Of a stretch of DNA of 64,000 nt, positions 26,438 through 36,191 are shown in pieces; the stretch's first letter is position 1; every line of letters begins with the position of its first letter. Made by a program: the position numbers and the translations under genes. Under the pieces are notes generated by a model, which saw only the letters and a list, made by a program, of their open reading frames with translations, was not told the origin of the DNA and did no database searches. The DNA comes from Streptomyces aureoverticillatus (GTDB taxonomy: Bacteria; Actinomycetota; Actinomycetes; Streptomycetales; Streptomycetaceae): positions 1 through 64,000 of the forward strand of contig NZ_BMSY01000019.1 in assembly GCF_014649395.1 (NCBI RefSeq), read 5' to 3'.

Positions 26438-27697
26438 ATGAGACAGATGAGAGAGTCCATACGCCGTCGGCCGGCAGCGGTGACGCTGTCCGCCACGCTG
26501 CTCGCCGCGGGTCTCCAGTTCGGTACCGCTCCGGCATCCGCCCAGGCCGCCCCGGAGGGGGAGTTACGGTCCGCGGGTCCCGGTGAGGCCGCGGTGCCGG
26601 ACGGCTGGATCGTCGTCCTCAAGGAGCCCGCGGGCGCCGCCGCGGCCGATGTGTCCGCCGTGGCGCGCGACCTCCTCGGCCGGGCCGAAGGGGCGCGGCT
26701 CGGCCATGTGTACCGGGCGGCGCTGCACGGCTTCTCCGCGCGGATGAGCCGGGCCGAGGCCGCCCGCACGGCCGCCGACCCCCGCGTCGCGTACGTACGC
26801 CAGGACACCCGCGTACGCGTCGGCGCGACCCAGGGACACCCCGCGACGGCCGATCAGACGCAGCCCAACGCGCCCTGGGGCCTCGACCGCGTCGACCAGC
26901 GGCGGCTGCCGCTGTCCACGACGTACACGTACCGGACGAGCGCGCCGGACGTCGGCGTGTACGTCATCGACACCGGACTGCGCACCACGCACCAGGAGTT
27001 CGGCGGCCGGGCCTCGGTCGGGGCCGACACCGTGGGCGACGGGCAGAACGGCAACGACTGCCACGGCCACGGCACCCACGTCGGCGGCGTCGCGGCGGGC
27101 GCGACGTACGGGGTGGCCAAACAGGCCAAGCTGGTCGCGGTGCGCGTACTCAACTGCCAGGGATCGGGCACGACTTCGGGCGTCGTCGCGGGTGTCGACT
27201 GGGTGACGGCCACGGCCGCGAGGCCCGCCGTCGCGAACATGAGCCTGGGCGGCGCCGCCAGCGACGTGCTCGACCGGGCCGTGCGCAACTCCATCGCCTC
27301 GGGCGTCACCTACACCGTCTCGGCCGGCAGCTCCGGCGACGCCTGCTCCACCTCGCCCTCCCGGGTGCCGGAGACGATCAGCGTCGGCGGAAGCGACCGC
27401 TCCGACCGGGTCGCGGCGTCCTCGAACCGCGGCAAGTGCGTCTCGCTGTTCGCGCCCGGTGCCCAGATCCCCTCGGCCTGGAAGGACAGCGACACCGCGA
27501 CGGCCACGCTCAGCGGCACGTCGATGGCGACCGCCCACGCCGCCGGCGCGGCCGCGCTCCACCTCGGCTTCCGGCCCGCGGACACCCCGGCGCAGGTGAA
27601 GAAGGGCCTGGTCGACAACGCCACCACCGGCGTGCTCCAGGGCAACCCGCCGCCGGTCGTGCCGGACAAGCTGCTCTACACCCTCTACCTGCCCTGA
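26438..27697 (+). CDS. Secreted subtilisin-like serine protease (peptidase S8, proteinase K type)
   Basis: A 419-residue secreted endopeptidase. A Sec signal peptide (about residues 1-38, ending ASAQAAP) is followed by an I9-type propeptide (DGWIVVLKEPAG to VAYVRQDTRVRV) that acts as intramolecular chaperone. The catalytic domain starts near NAPWGLDRVDQ and has the triad Asp178 (YVIDTGL), His211 (HGHGTHVGGVAAG) and Ser362 (SGTSMATAHAAG). There is no C-terminal extra domain. ATG 26438 is the first of two close ATGs and no strong ribosome site is seen. Another secreted protease gene follows, so this is a small extracellular proteolysis locus. Confidence 0.94.
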   Translation: MRQMRESIRRRPAAVTLSATLLAAGLQFGTAPASAQAAPEGELRSAGPGEAAVPDGWIVVLKEPAGAAAADVSAVARDLLGRAEGARLGHVYRAALHGFSARMSRAEAARTAADPRVAYVRQDTRVRVGATQGHPATADQTQPNAPWGLDRVDQRRLPLSTTYTYRTSAPDVGVYVIDTGLRTTHQEFGGRASVGADTVGDGQNGNDCHGHGTHVGGVAAGATYGVAKQAKLVAVRVLNCQGSGTTSGVVAGVDWVTATAARPAVANMSLGGAASDVLDRAVRNSIASGVTYTVSAGSSGDACSTSPSRVPETISVGGSDRSDRVAASSNRGKCVSLFAPGAQIPSAWKDSDTATATLSGTSMATAHAAGAAALHLGFRPADTPAQVKKGLVDNATTGVLQGNPPPVVPDKLLYTLYLP

Positions 27698-27839
27698 CCG
27701 ACCGCCGCCTCTGCCTGTGCCGTGCGCCGGACAACCTCAACCTCCCTTTCCGCCAAGGACCTTCACAGGGCCGGAAGTCGTCTTGGCGCCCCTCTGCCCC
27801 ATTGATGCCGCGACGCATCGTCGTTTCCATGGCTGCCCT

Positions 27840-27864
27840 GTCCGGCGGCGCCGTGCCGCCGGAC
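27840..27864. terminator. 10-bp perfect hairpin between the protease genes
   Basis: GTCCGGCGGC-GCCGT-GCCGCCGGAC forms a perfect stem in the gap after the S8 gene and 26 bases before the M4 start. It may terminate the first transcript, or lie in the leader of the second. Confidence 0.55.
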
Positions 27865-27889
27865 CGGGCACGAGGGGGATGGGGAGACA

Positions 27890-30826
27890 GTGCGTCAGTC
27901 CGGAGCGCGCTCGGCGAGACCGAGAGCAGGCAGAGCATGGCGGAACCGGAACGGATCAACCGGTGCGGCGGCGCTGATCAGCGCCGCCGCACTTGTCGTG
28001 TCGGCGGCGCCCGCCGACGCGGCGGACCCGGCGACCAAGGCGCCGCCGCCGAGCCCGGGGGAGGTGATCCCGGGACAGGAGACGGCGACACCCGCGCTGG
28101 TGCGGGGCATCCGGGAGCAGGCACCGGCGAGCGGCAGCGCGGCGACGGCCGCCCGCACCTACCTGGAGTCGAAGGAGAGCCGCTACCGCATCAAGGAGCC
28201 GGAGCGCGATCTGGTGCCGCTGCCGACCACCACGGCGGCGGGCGGACAGCAGACCGTACGGCTCCAGCAGAAGCACCGGGGGGTGCCGGTGCTCGGCGGC
28301 CAGTACGTCGTCCGCATGGAGAAGAAGAACGGCGAGCGGATCGTCACCGGAACCTCCGGCAAGTACTTCACCGGGCTGCGGACGGCCACGGAACCCGCGA
28401 TCGGCGAGGACCTCGCGGTCGAGAGAGCCGTCGACGCCGTACGCAAGAACCTGAACGCGCGGCAGTTCCCGCAGCGGGCAGCCGAGGAGCGGGGTGACGG
28501 CAAGGCGGGCGGCGAGGGCGAGACGGGCACGCCGGAGCTGAAGGGCACCGTCCGCGGCCTCGTCGTGCTGCCCACCGGCCCGGGTGTGCTCACCCGGCAC
28601 GTCACCGTCCGCGGCACCGACCCGGCGAGCGGCGAGCCCGTGCTTCGGGAGGTCTACATCGACGCGCGCGCCGGGTATCCGGTCCTCCAGTACAGCGGAA
28701 TCAAGACGTTCGGCGGCGCCGCGCCGAGCACGGCGGGCAAGGAACCCGGCACGACGGGCAAGGGTCCCAGCACGGCCGCCAAGGCCCCCGGCACGCGGTC
28801 CGCGGCGGAGGCCGAGCCCCGTGAGAAGGGCTCCGGCGTCAAGCTGGACGGCAGGACCGTCGGGCTCGACGTGGAGCGCGACACCGGGCGCGAGCAGTAC
28901 GTGCTGCGCGACACCACGCGCATACCGGACGAGGAGGGCCACGGCCGCACCCTGTCCACGTGGGACGCCCGGGACAAATCGGTGGGCGAGGTGCTCGGCC
29001 AATGGCCGCCGGGCATCCAGGAGTTCGGCTCGCCCACCCCGGCCTTCGGGAGCGACGCCACCGACGCGGGCGCGGTGGACGCGCACTGGGGCGGCGCTCA
29101 GGTCTTCGACTACTTCAAGAACAAGCACGGCCGCATGAGCCTCGACGGGCAGGGCATGACGGTCAACTCCCTGGTGGGCGTGACGGACGGGGGCCGGCCG
29201 TACGTCAACGCCTTCTGGGACGGCCAGAAGATGGTGTACGGCAACGGCGACGCCGAGTACCGGCCGCTGTCCGCGGGCCTGGACGTCGTCGGCCACGAGA
29301 TGACCCACGGTGTCGTGGAGCACAGCGCGGCCCTCGTGTACGCGGGCCAGTCCGGCGCCCTGAACGAGGCGATCGCCGACTACTTCGGCAACGCCATCGA
29401 GAACGAGGCGTACGGGATCCCGACCGACCACCCGGACGCGGGCCTGGTCGGTGACCGGCTGTGCCGCACGACGTCCCCGCGCGAGTGCGCCTTCCGCGAC
29501 CTCGACGACGGCCGGAACACCGCCAAGCACTTCCTCGGCGTCGGCTTCGGCACCGACAACGGCGGCGTCCACCTCAACTCGACCATTTTCGGCGGCGCGC
29601 TGTGGGACGCCCGCGCGGACCTGGGCGCCACTCTCACCGACAAGCTCGTGTACCAGGCGCTCACCCAGTACCTGACCCCGCTCGACGGCTTCACCGAGGG
29701 CCGGGCCGCGGTGCTCGCCGCCGCCAAGGACCTCGGCGTCTCCGCCGCGGACCAGAAGGTGCTGCGGCGCGCCTTCAACGCCCACGGCATCGTGCCCGGC
29801 TGGGAGCTGGCCCTCGGGGTGGACTCCGACACGCTGCTCGACCGCGTCAACACCTCCGACACCCGCCTCGGCGCGGGCGGCGGCTGGTGGGCCGCGTCCC
29901 AGTCCGACGAGGAGGGCTCCGAGCCGTACTCGGTGTGGGCAGGACGCGCGGACGGCAGGGGCTCGCCGAAGCCGATGAGCCCCAACGACGGCCGCTACCA
30001 CGTCAATCCGGACACCGACGGCAGGACCGTGGTGTGGCAGGCGATCGGACCCGAGGGCGCGGAGATCCTCGCCCGGCCGCTGGCAGGCGGGCCGGTGAAG
30101 AAGCTCGCGCAGCACCCGCGCGGTGTCGGTGACCGGGTGTCCGTCGACGGCGACGTCGTGACGTACGAGTACTACGACCAGGGCGCGCGGCGCGGCGTCG
30201 TCTATCTGAGCCTGAAGGACCCGGCCGACAGGACGAGCATCGGTGGCGGCACCGATCACCGGGCGTACTTCCCCTCGGCGAGTGACGGCAAGGTCGTCCA
30301 TCAGGAGATGAAGCGGGTGGGCGCCGCCCACGAGTGGAGCACCGTGCTCGTCGACGTCGCCACCGGGGAGCGGAAGCGGATCCAGCAGGCCGCGGCGGGC
30401 ACCAGCCTCGGCCCGACCGGCATCAACGGCAAGCACGTGTTCTGGCTTGCCGACGCGAACGACGGCGACGACGCGACCGCGCTGCGCCGGGCGGGCCGTG
30501 ACGGCTCCGGGGTGGTCGACCTCAGCCCGGAGACGGGTCCGCAGGCGCTGAACGCGTACGACCTGACGGTCTCGGACGACGCGGTCACCGTCGGCGCCCG
30601 GCTCCCGGACACCGAGTACCGCAACGAGACGCTGGCCAAGCTCTGGCAGTTCGCGGCGGACGGCTCGCCCACGGACGACGGCACGCGCAGGGGGCGGGTC
30701 TCCTGCAACCGGGGCGAGCAGTTGTCGGCCGCCGCGGCGGCGGGCAGCCAGGTGGTGTGGCTTGACGGCACCACGGGCGTCAGTGACGTGGTGACACGCG
30801 CGCGGCCGGCGGGGCGATGCGGCTGA
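27890..30826 (+). CDS. Secreted M4 (thermolysin-like) metalloprotease with C-terminal propeller-like domain
   Basis: A 978-residue secreted zinc protease, much longer than thermolysin precursors (about 550). In order: signal peptide (to ADAAD, about 45 residues), FTP/PepSY propeptide (HRGVPVLGGQYVVRM), a Thr/Gly/Lys/Pro-rich linker, the M4 domain with PYVNAFWDGQKMVYGNGD, zinc motif HEMTH (His469, His473) and third ligand Glu493 in NEAIADYFG, and NGGVHLNSTIFGGALW. After about residue 640 comes a roughly 330-residue beta-rich region (YHVNPDTDGRTVVWQ, AYFPSASDGKVVHQE) resembling TolB/propeller repeats that may bind substrate or the cell wall. It starts with GTG 27890 after GGGGAGA. Confidence 0.93.
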   Translation: MRQSGARSARPRAGRAWRNRNGSTGAAALISAAALVVSAAPADAADPATKAPPPSPGEVIPGQETATPALVRGIREQAPASGSAATAARTYLESKESRYRIKEPERDLVPLPTTTAAGGQQTVRLQQKHRGVPVLGGQYVVRMEKKNGERIVTGTSGKYFTGLRTATEPAIGEDLAVERAVDAVRKNLNARQFPQRAAEERGDGKAGGEGETGTPELKGTVRGLVVLPTGPGVLTRHVTVRGTDPASGEPVLREVYIDARAGYPVLQYSGIKTFGGAAPSTAGKEPGTTGKGPSTAAKAPGTRSAAEAEPREKGSGVKLDGRTVGLDVERDTGREQYVLRDTTRIPDEEGHGRTLSTWDARDKSVGEVLGQWPPGIQEFGSPTPAFGSDATDAGAVDAHWGGAQVFDYFKNKHGRMSLDGQGMTVNSLVGVTDGGRPYVNAFWDGQKMVYGNGDAEYRPLSAGLDVVGHEMTHGVVEHSAALVYAGQSGALNEAIADYFGNAIENEAYGIPTDHPDAGLVGDRLCRTTSPRECAFRDLDDGRNTAKHFLGVGFGTDNGGVHLNSTIFGGALWDARADLGATLTDKLVYQALTQYLTPLDGFTEGRAAVLAAAKDLGVSAADQKVLRRAFNAHGIVPGWELALGVDSDTLLDRVNTSDTRLGAGGGWWAASQSDEEGSEPYSVWAGRADGRGSPKPMSPNDGRYHVNPDTDGRTVVWQAIGPEGAEILARPLAGGPVKKLAQHPRGVGDRVSVDGDVVTYEYYDQGARRGVVYLSLKDPADRTSIGGGTDHRAYFPSASDGKVVHQEMKRVGAAHEWSTVLVDVATGERKRIQQAAAGTSLGPTGINGKHVFWLADANDGDDATALRRAGRDGSGVVDLSPETGPQALNAYDLTVSDDAVTVGARLPDTEYRNETLAKLWQFAADGSPTDDGTRRGRVSCNRGEQLSAAAAAGSQVVWLDGTTGVSDVVTRARPAGRCG

Positions 30827-30890
30827 ACCCAAGTTCTTCTGGAGCTGTTCCGGCCGTTCCGGCCTGGGCTGATCTGGGCTGACGCGGTGC

Positions 30891-30932
30891 GGGCCGGGGC
30901 TCGTCGGGTGGATGCCCGGCGGGCCCCGGCCC
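30891..30932. terminator. Hairpin terminator after the M4 protease gene
   Basis: GGGCCGGGGC at 30891-30900 pairs with GCCCCGGCCC at 30923-30932 across 22 bases that can fold further. It lies 65 bases behind the protease stop codon. Confidence 0.65.
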
Positions 30933-30993
30933 TCCGATTTCGGCGCCTCTCGTATTGACGTCCGTTCAGTAACTGACCCTGTCCCGCCTCGAT

Positions 30994-31011
30994 TTGAGTC
31001 AGCTTGAGTCA
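30994..31011. repeat. TTGAGTCA direct repeat with 10-bp period
   Basis: TTGAGTCA occurs at 30994-31001 and 31004-31011, one helical turn apart, about 190 bases before the sigma-like gene. Just upstream is the palindrome TCAGT-A-ACTGA near 30966-30976. The spacing suggests a regulator bound as a head-to-tail dimer. The remainder of 30933-31124 holds no recognisable gene. Confidence 0.45.
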
Positions 31012-31124
31012 CTGATTGTTCCCCGATCGCCAGTTTCAGTCGCCGAGGCCGCCCGGAGGTCCCATGCTGGGCTCTCTCCGCAGCACACCTCCACAAGCAC
31101 ATTTCTGACGCACATGAGGAGCCT

Positions 31125-31206
31125 GATGAACAGGCGAGACAGGCTGGACAAGTTAGACGAGCAGGGCCCCTTGGCGGCTGCCCGGGGTGAGGAGGCCACC
31201 GGGTGA
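31125..31206 (+). CDS. Possible small leader peptide (26 aa) overlapping the sigma-like gene
   Basis: The frame MNRRDRLDKLDEQGPLAAA, then RGEEATG, ends with TGA at 31204-31206, overlapping the GTG start of the next gene. AGGAG sits only three bases before the ATG; an upstream ATG at 31114 is in the same frame. The peptide is charged and matches no family I know. It may couple translation into the sigma-like gene, or may be accidental. Confidence 0.3.
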
Positions 31207-32108
31207 ACGCCCAGCCCATGTCGCCCGAGGGCGTCCTCCGCAGCAAACGGGGCCGCAAGCTCGGGCCGATCGCCGAAGGTACCGGCCGCGCCCACCGCGC
31301 CTGGCTGGAGCCGCTGCGCGGGTCCTACCGGGCCAGCGGCCTGACGATCGGTCAACTCGAACGCGAGACGGGCTGGTCCCGGTCGAAGATTTCGGAGCTG
31401 CTGCGCGCCGCCGGCCGCTATCCGCGCTGGGAGTTCACGCGCAGCCTGCTCACCGCACTGCGCTGGCCCGCCCCGTCGATGACGGACATGCGCGCGTTGT
31501 GGGCGCTCGCCGCCCGCGAGGCCAACAAGCGAACCATCTGGATCAACAACTGCCTGCAGGGGGACGGCCTGTCCGCCGACGACCGCCTTCCGCTGCACTT
31601 CGCCGCGTTCCAGGACCTGTACCGCGACGCCTACACCGGCTACGCGCTCACCTTCCTGCGCCGCCGCCCCGAGGCCCGCCGCGCCGTCGACGACGTCTTC
31701 ATCCTGCTGCTCTTCCTCTGGGACGAGGCGCTGGCGGGGGACAACCCCGAGCGGTTCGCCTGGCAGATCCTGCGCCAGACCGTGATGGAACGCACGCCGC
31801 ACCCCGGCGGCAGCCCCGCCCTGGTGGAAGCGGCCTTCGACACCGTCGTCCTGCGCACGGCCGCCGACCCCGTCGCGCAGATCGAGGAGTCCATGTTCCT
31901 CTTCGACGCGGTACGCCGACTGCCCCCGGGGCAACTGGACGTCATCGTGCTGCTGCATCTGCGCGGCATGGACGAGGCCGGGGCCGCCGCCGTCCTCGGC
32001 GTCCCCCTCGCGGCCGTGCGCTCCACGGCCCGGCATGCCCGGCGCCACCTCGACGGGCACCTCCGCGCCGCCTCCCAGGAGGGACCCTCCGGTGACCGCA
32101 GCGATTGA
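31203..32108 (+). CDS. HTH (XRE-like) / sigma-70-like hybrid regulator
   Basis: A 301-residue protein that joins two DNA-binding parts. Residues about 30-75 form an XRE/HTH_31-like helix-turn-helix (LTIGQLERETGWSRSKISEL). From about residue 130 it resembles an ECF sigma factor: region 2-like HFAAFQDLYRDAYTGYALTF and VDDVFILLLFLWDE, then region 4-like LPPGQLDVIVLLHLRGMDEA and AAAVLGVPLAAVRSTARHAR. Start GTG 31203 has GGAGG seven bases upstream; ATG 31218 is an alternative. The 3' end overlaps the next gene by 17 bases, so the two are co-translated. It lies just upstream of the lasso peptide genes and may control them, which is inference. Confidence 0.75.
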   Translation: MNAQPMSPEGVLRSKRGRKLGPIAEGTGRAHRAWLEPLRGSYRASGLTIGQLERETGWSRSKISELLRAAGRYPRWEFTRSLLTALRWPAPSMTDMRALWALAAREANKRTIWINNCLQGDGLSADDRLPLHFAAFQDLYRDAYTGYALTFLRRRPEARRAVDDVFILLLFLWDEALAGDNPERFAWQILRQTVMERTPHPGGSPALVEAAFDTVVLRTAADPVAQIEESMFLFDAVRRLPPGQLDVIVLLHLRGMDEAGAAAVLGVPLAAVRSTARHARRHLDGHLRAASQEGPSGDRSD

Positions 32109-32955
32109 CGAACTGCTCGCCCGCGCCCGGCTCCTCGACGAGGCCGACACTCCCCACGACCACGTACGCATGGCCCGCACCGGCGCGAACCCGACCCTGG
32201 GACGCCTCGCGGCCACCGGCGCCGCGCTGTCCGCCGGCACCGGCTTCGCCCCTGGCGCCGAGCAAGCCACCGTCTCGCCGGCCGGCCGCGCCCGGCAGGA
32301 CGGCGTGGCCCGGGCCTCGGCGCGCGACCTGCGGAGCCTGTGCGAGGCGGTGGTGACGACCGCGGCGGTCACCTCGCTGAGCGACTTCCTCACCCAGGCG
32401 CTGCCCAAGCCGCCCGGGGCCCGGGTGCTCGGCTGCATCCTGCAGTTGAGCGGCGCGGAGGACTCGGCCCGCTTCTGGTGGCAGTACGCCGCGGGCGCCG
32501 GTGACGCGCCCGCCACCTACTGCCTCTACCTGCACCACCTCTCCCTCGGGGAGCAGGGCGAGGCGACCTGGTGGCAGCGGCAGGCGCCTTGCGCCACCCG
32601 ACCGGCCCGGACCTGCGACGACCCGGGCGGCACCCGCGAACCCGGATTCCCGCTCGACCACCCGCCTGTGCGGACGGACCGCAGTGTGCCGACGACGCTG
32701 CGCGTGCTCAGCCGGCTCAAGGTCTCCGACCGCCCGGCGGAGCCGCACACCAGACCCGCGGTCGTGGGCGCCGTCATGGACTACGTCGCGTCCGCCGTCA
32801 GCTATGTGGATCCCGACCTCGAACTGCCGCTGCCGGACGCCGACTTCACCGACCACATCCGCGTCCTGACGAAGCGGGCCGCCGGGGCACCCCGGCCGCC
32901 GTCGTACCGACGCCCCCTCGCCGTGCGGCGGCGGACGCACTCCGACAGCGGGTGA
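32092..32955 (+). CDS. Protein of unknown function, partner of the sigma-like regulator
   Basis: A 287-residue protein with no family I can name. It is Ala/Arg-rich, has no signal peptide and no membrane segment. The middle part EDSARFWWQYAAGAGDAPAT and YCLYLHHLSLGEQGEATWW suggests paired helices of a TPR-like type. The C-terminus is basic (YRRPLAVRRRTHSDSG). GTG 32092 follows GGAGGGAC and overlaps the end of the sigma-like gene, so the two products are made together; an antagonist or co-factor role is possible but unproven. Its stop lies inside a 17-bp tandem repeat. Confidence 0.6.
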   Translation: MTAAIDELLARARLLDEADTPHDHVRMARTGANPTLGRLAATGAALSAGTGFAPGAEQATVSPAGRARQDGVARASARDLRSLCEAVVTTAAVTSLSDFLTQALPKPPGARVLGCILQLSGAEDSARFWWQYAAGAGDAPATYCLYLHHLSLGEQGEATWWQRQAPCATRPARTCDDPGGTREPGFPLDHPPVRTDRSVPTTLRVLSRLKVSDRPAEPHTRPAVVGAVMDYVASAVSYVDPDLELPLPDADFTDHIRVLTKRAAGAPRPPSYRRPLAVRRRTHSDSG

Positions 32956-32989
32956 GCGAGCTCAGTGGGTGAGCGAGCTCAGTGGGTGA
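32950..32989. repeat. 17-bp tandem repeat with GAGCTC cores before the lasso genes
   Basis: The unit GGGTGAGCGAGCTCAGT occurs at 32950-32966 and 32967-32983 and begins again at 32984. It covers the stop codon of the upstream gene and opens the 187-base gap before the lasso precursor. Each unit contains the palindrome GAGCTC. It may be a paired regulator site or simple slippage. Confidence 0.7.
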
Positions 32990-33087
32990 ACTGATCGCGG
33001 CTGTGGTGCAAGTGACGGTGTAGACGGGGGAGTTGAAGGGTAGTCCGCTATCCGGCAAGCAGTTCGAATTCTTGCCGCGCGCCACCT

Positions 33088-33108
33088 GAGCCCTCGTGCC
33101 GAGGGCTC
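33088..33108. promoter_or_regulatory. 9-bp hairpin in the leader of the lasso precursor gene
   Basis: GAGCCCTCG-TGC-CGAGGGCTC is a perfect stem-loop 35 bases before the precursor ATG. It may protect the abundant precursor transcript, or act as an attenuator or terminator for transcription coming from the sigma-like genes. I find no convincing -35/-10 pair in 32990-33087. Confidence 0.55.
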
Positions 33109-33142
33109 ATTCATCTGTCAGGGCACCTACCAGGAGGAATCC

Positions 33143-33286
33143 ATGGAAGAGCAGACGGGGATCGACGAGCGCGACACGGCCGCGAGCTATGAGCCGCCGG
33201 CCCTCATCGCCGTCGGTGAGTTCTCCGAGGACACGCTGGGCTTCGGCAACCGGTACAACGACGTCCTCGGCGAGCAGGGCTGGTGA
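33143..33286 (+). CDS. Lasso peptide precursor (predicted core GFGNRYNDVLGEQGW)
   Basis: A 47-residue precursor with AGGAGG five bases before ATG. The leader carries the lasso recognition pattern YxxPxLxxxGxFxxxT: Tyr16, Pro19, Leu21, Gly25, Phe27, Thr31 (YEPPALIAVGEFSEDT). Thr31 is the penultimate leader residue, as in nearly all lasso leaders, so cleavage after Leu32 gives a 15-residue core beginning with Gly33. Asp40 is core residue 8, the right place for an isopeptide ring between Gly1 and Asp8, leaving a seven-residue tail VLGEQGW. There are no cysteines, so it is class II. Length, ring size and the GFG start resemble sungsanpin and chaxapeptin, but the rest differs. The maturation genes follow directly. 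Confidence 0.88.
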   Translation: MEEQTGIDERDTAASYEPPALIAVGEFSEDTLGFGNRYNDVLGEQGW

Positions 33287-33359
33287 AGGTTCCCCACTCG
33301 GCCTTGCGGCCAGTTGCTGATGAGACTCATGAGATCGATGAGAACTGAGGCTGTGTGAG

Positions 33360-35404
<2,045 letters not shown>

Positions 35405-35405
<1 letters not shown>

Positions 35406-35668
35406 TGTCCCTGACCCTGCACCCCGACGTCTCCCTGGCCGAGACCGACGACGGCGCCGTCCTGCTCCACCAGCGCACCGGCCGCTACTGGCAGCTCAAC
35501 CCCACCGGCGTCCTGGTCCTCAAGCACCTTCTCGACGGCCGCACCCACGACCAGGCCGCCCAGGAGCTGACCGCGCGCCACCGCGCCGCCCCCGATGCCG
35601 CGCACCGCGACGTGTCCCGCCTCGTCGACGAGTTGCGGGCGGCCCGCATCGTGGTGGAGTCGCGGTGA
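35405..35668 (+). CDS. PqqD-like RiPP recognition protein (lasso B1/E protein)
   Basis: An 87-residue stand-alone RiPP recognition element that binds the precursor leader and hands it to the peptidase. The PqqD fold pattern is clear: a first strand SLTLHPDVSLAETDDGAVLL, the HQRTGRYWQLNPTGVLVLKH turn and the helical LLDGRTHDQAAQELTAR, ending RLVDELRAARIVV. Its ATG overlaps the cyclase stop and its own stop overlaps the peptidase GTG, so all three are coupled. It should contact the YxxP part of the leader, as in other split B1/B2 lasso systems. Confidence 0.9.
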
Positions 35669-36102
35669 GCGCCCCCGTCGCCCTGTCCGCCCGGGACCGG
35701 CTGCCCTTGCACCGCCGGGTGCTGCCGTGGCTCGCCGTCACGGTGGCCCGGCTGCTCGCCGGCCGCCGCCCGGCGCGGGTGCGCGCGGTGCTCGAGTTCC
35801 TGCGCCGCGGGGCCGGGCCCGCCACGGCCGAACAGGCGCTCGCGGCGCGGCGCGACATCGTGTCCGTCAGCCTGCGCTGCGCCGGCCAGGCCTGTCTGCA
35901 ACGGTCGATCGCGACGGCCCTGCTGTGCCGCGGCCGCGGGGTGTGGCCGACGTGGTGCACGGGGGTGCGGACCAGCCCGTTCCAGGCACACGCGTGGGTC
36001 GAGGCCGAGGGCGGGCCGGTGGGGGAGCCGCATCCGGCGGGGCACTACCGCACGCTGCTCGCGGTTCCACCGGTCAAGTCCCCGGCCCCCAAAGGGAGCT
36101 GA
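35665..36102 (+). CDS. Lasso leader peptidase (transglutaminase-like, B2 protein)
   Basis: A 145-residue cysteine protease of the McjB C-terminal family that removes the leader after the Thr-Leu pair. Catalytic residues are visible: Cys in CAGQACLQRSIATALLCR, His in TSPFQAHAWVEAEGG, and the following acidic/Gly region GEPHPAGHYRTLLAV. It starts with GTG 35665 overlapping the B1 stop. It is the last gene of the lasso unit; no ABC exporter, isopeptidase or tailoring gene follows on this strand. Confidence 0.9.
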   Translation: MSAPVALSARDRLPLHRRVLPWLAVTVARLLAGRRPARVRAVLEFLRRGAGPATAEQALAARRDIVSVSLRCAGQACLQRSIATALLCRGRGVWPTWCTGVRTSPFQAHAWVEAEGGPVGEPHPAGHYRTLLAVPPVKSPAPKGS

Positions 36103-36128
36103 CCTGGCAGGGAGCGCGGTCAGGGGGT

Positions 36129-36143
36129 GCTGACGGCGTCAGC
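36129..36143. terminator. Short hairpin between convergent lasso and sulfonate units
   Basis: GCTGAC-GGC-GTCAGC is a 6-bp stem in the 89-base gap between the two convergent units. It is weak, so its role as terminator is uncertain. Confidence 0.35.
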
Positions 36144-36191
36144 GGGCCGACCCCACCAGAGGGCTGACCTCGCCAGGGAGTCGCCCTCGTC

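Noticed and set aside
27956..31258. 1100-codon minus frame across the M4 protease
   Set aside because: The plus strand has signal peptide, HEMTH and third zinc ligand in one frame; the minus frame is its antisense shadow.
32950..32989. CRISPR-like repeat
   Set aside because: Only two adjacent 17-bp copies without spacers, so it is a plain tandem repeat. No CRISPR array or cas gene was seen anywhere.
33329..33358. Nine-codon frame (ATG AGA TCG ...) between lasso precursor and cyclase
   Set aside because: Too short, no ribosome site and no lasso leader motif; it is probably chance in the spacer, not a second precursor.
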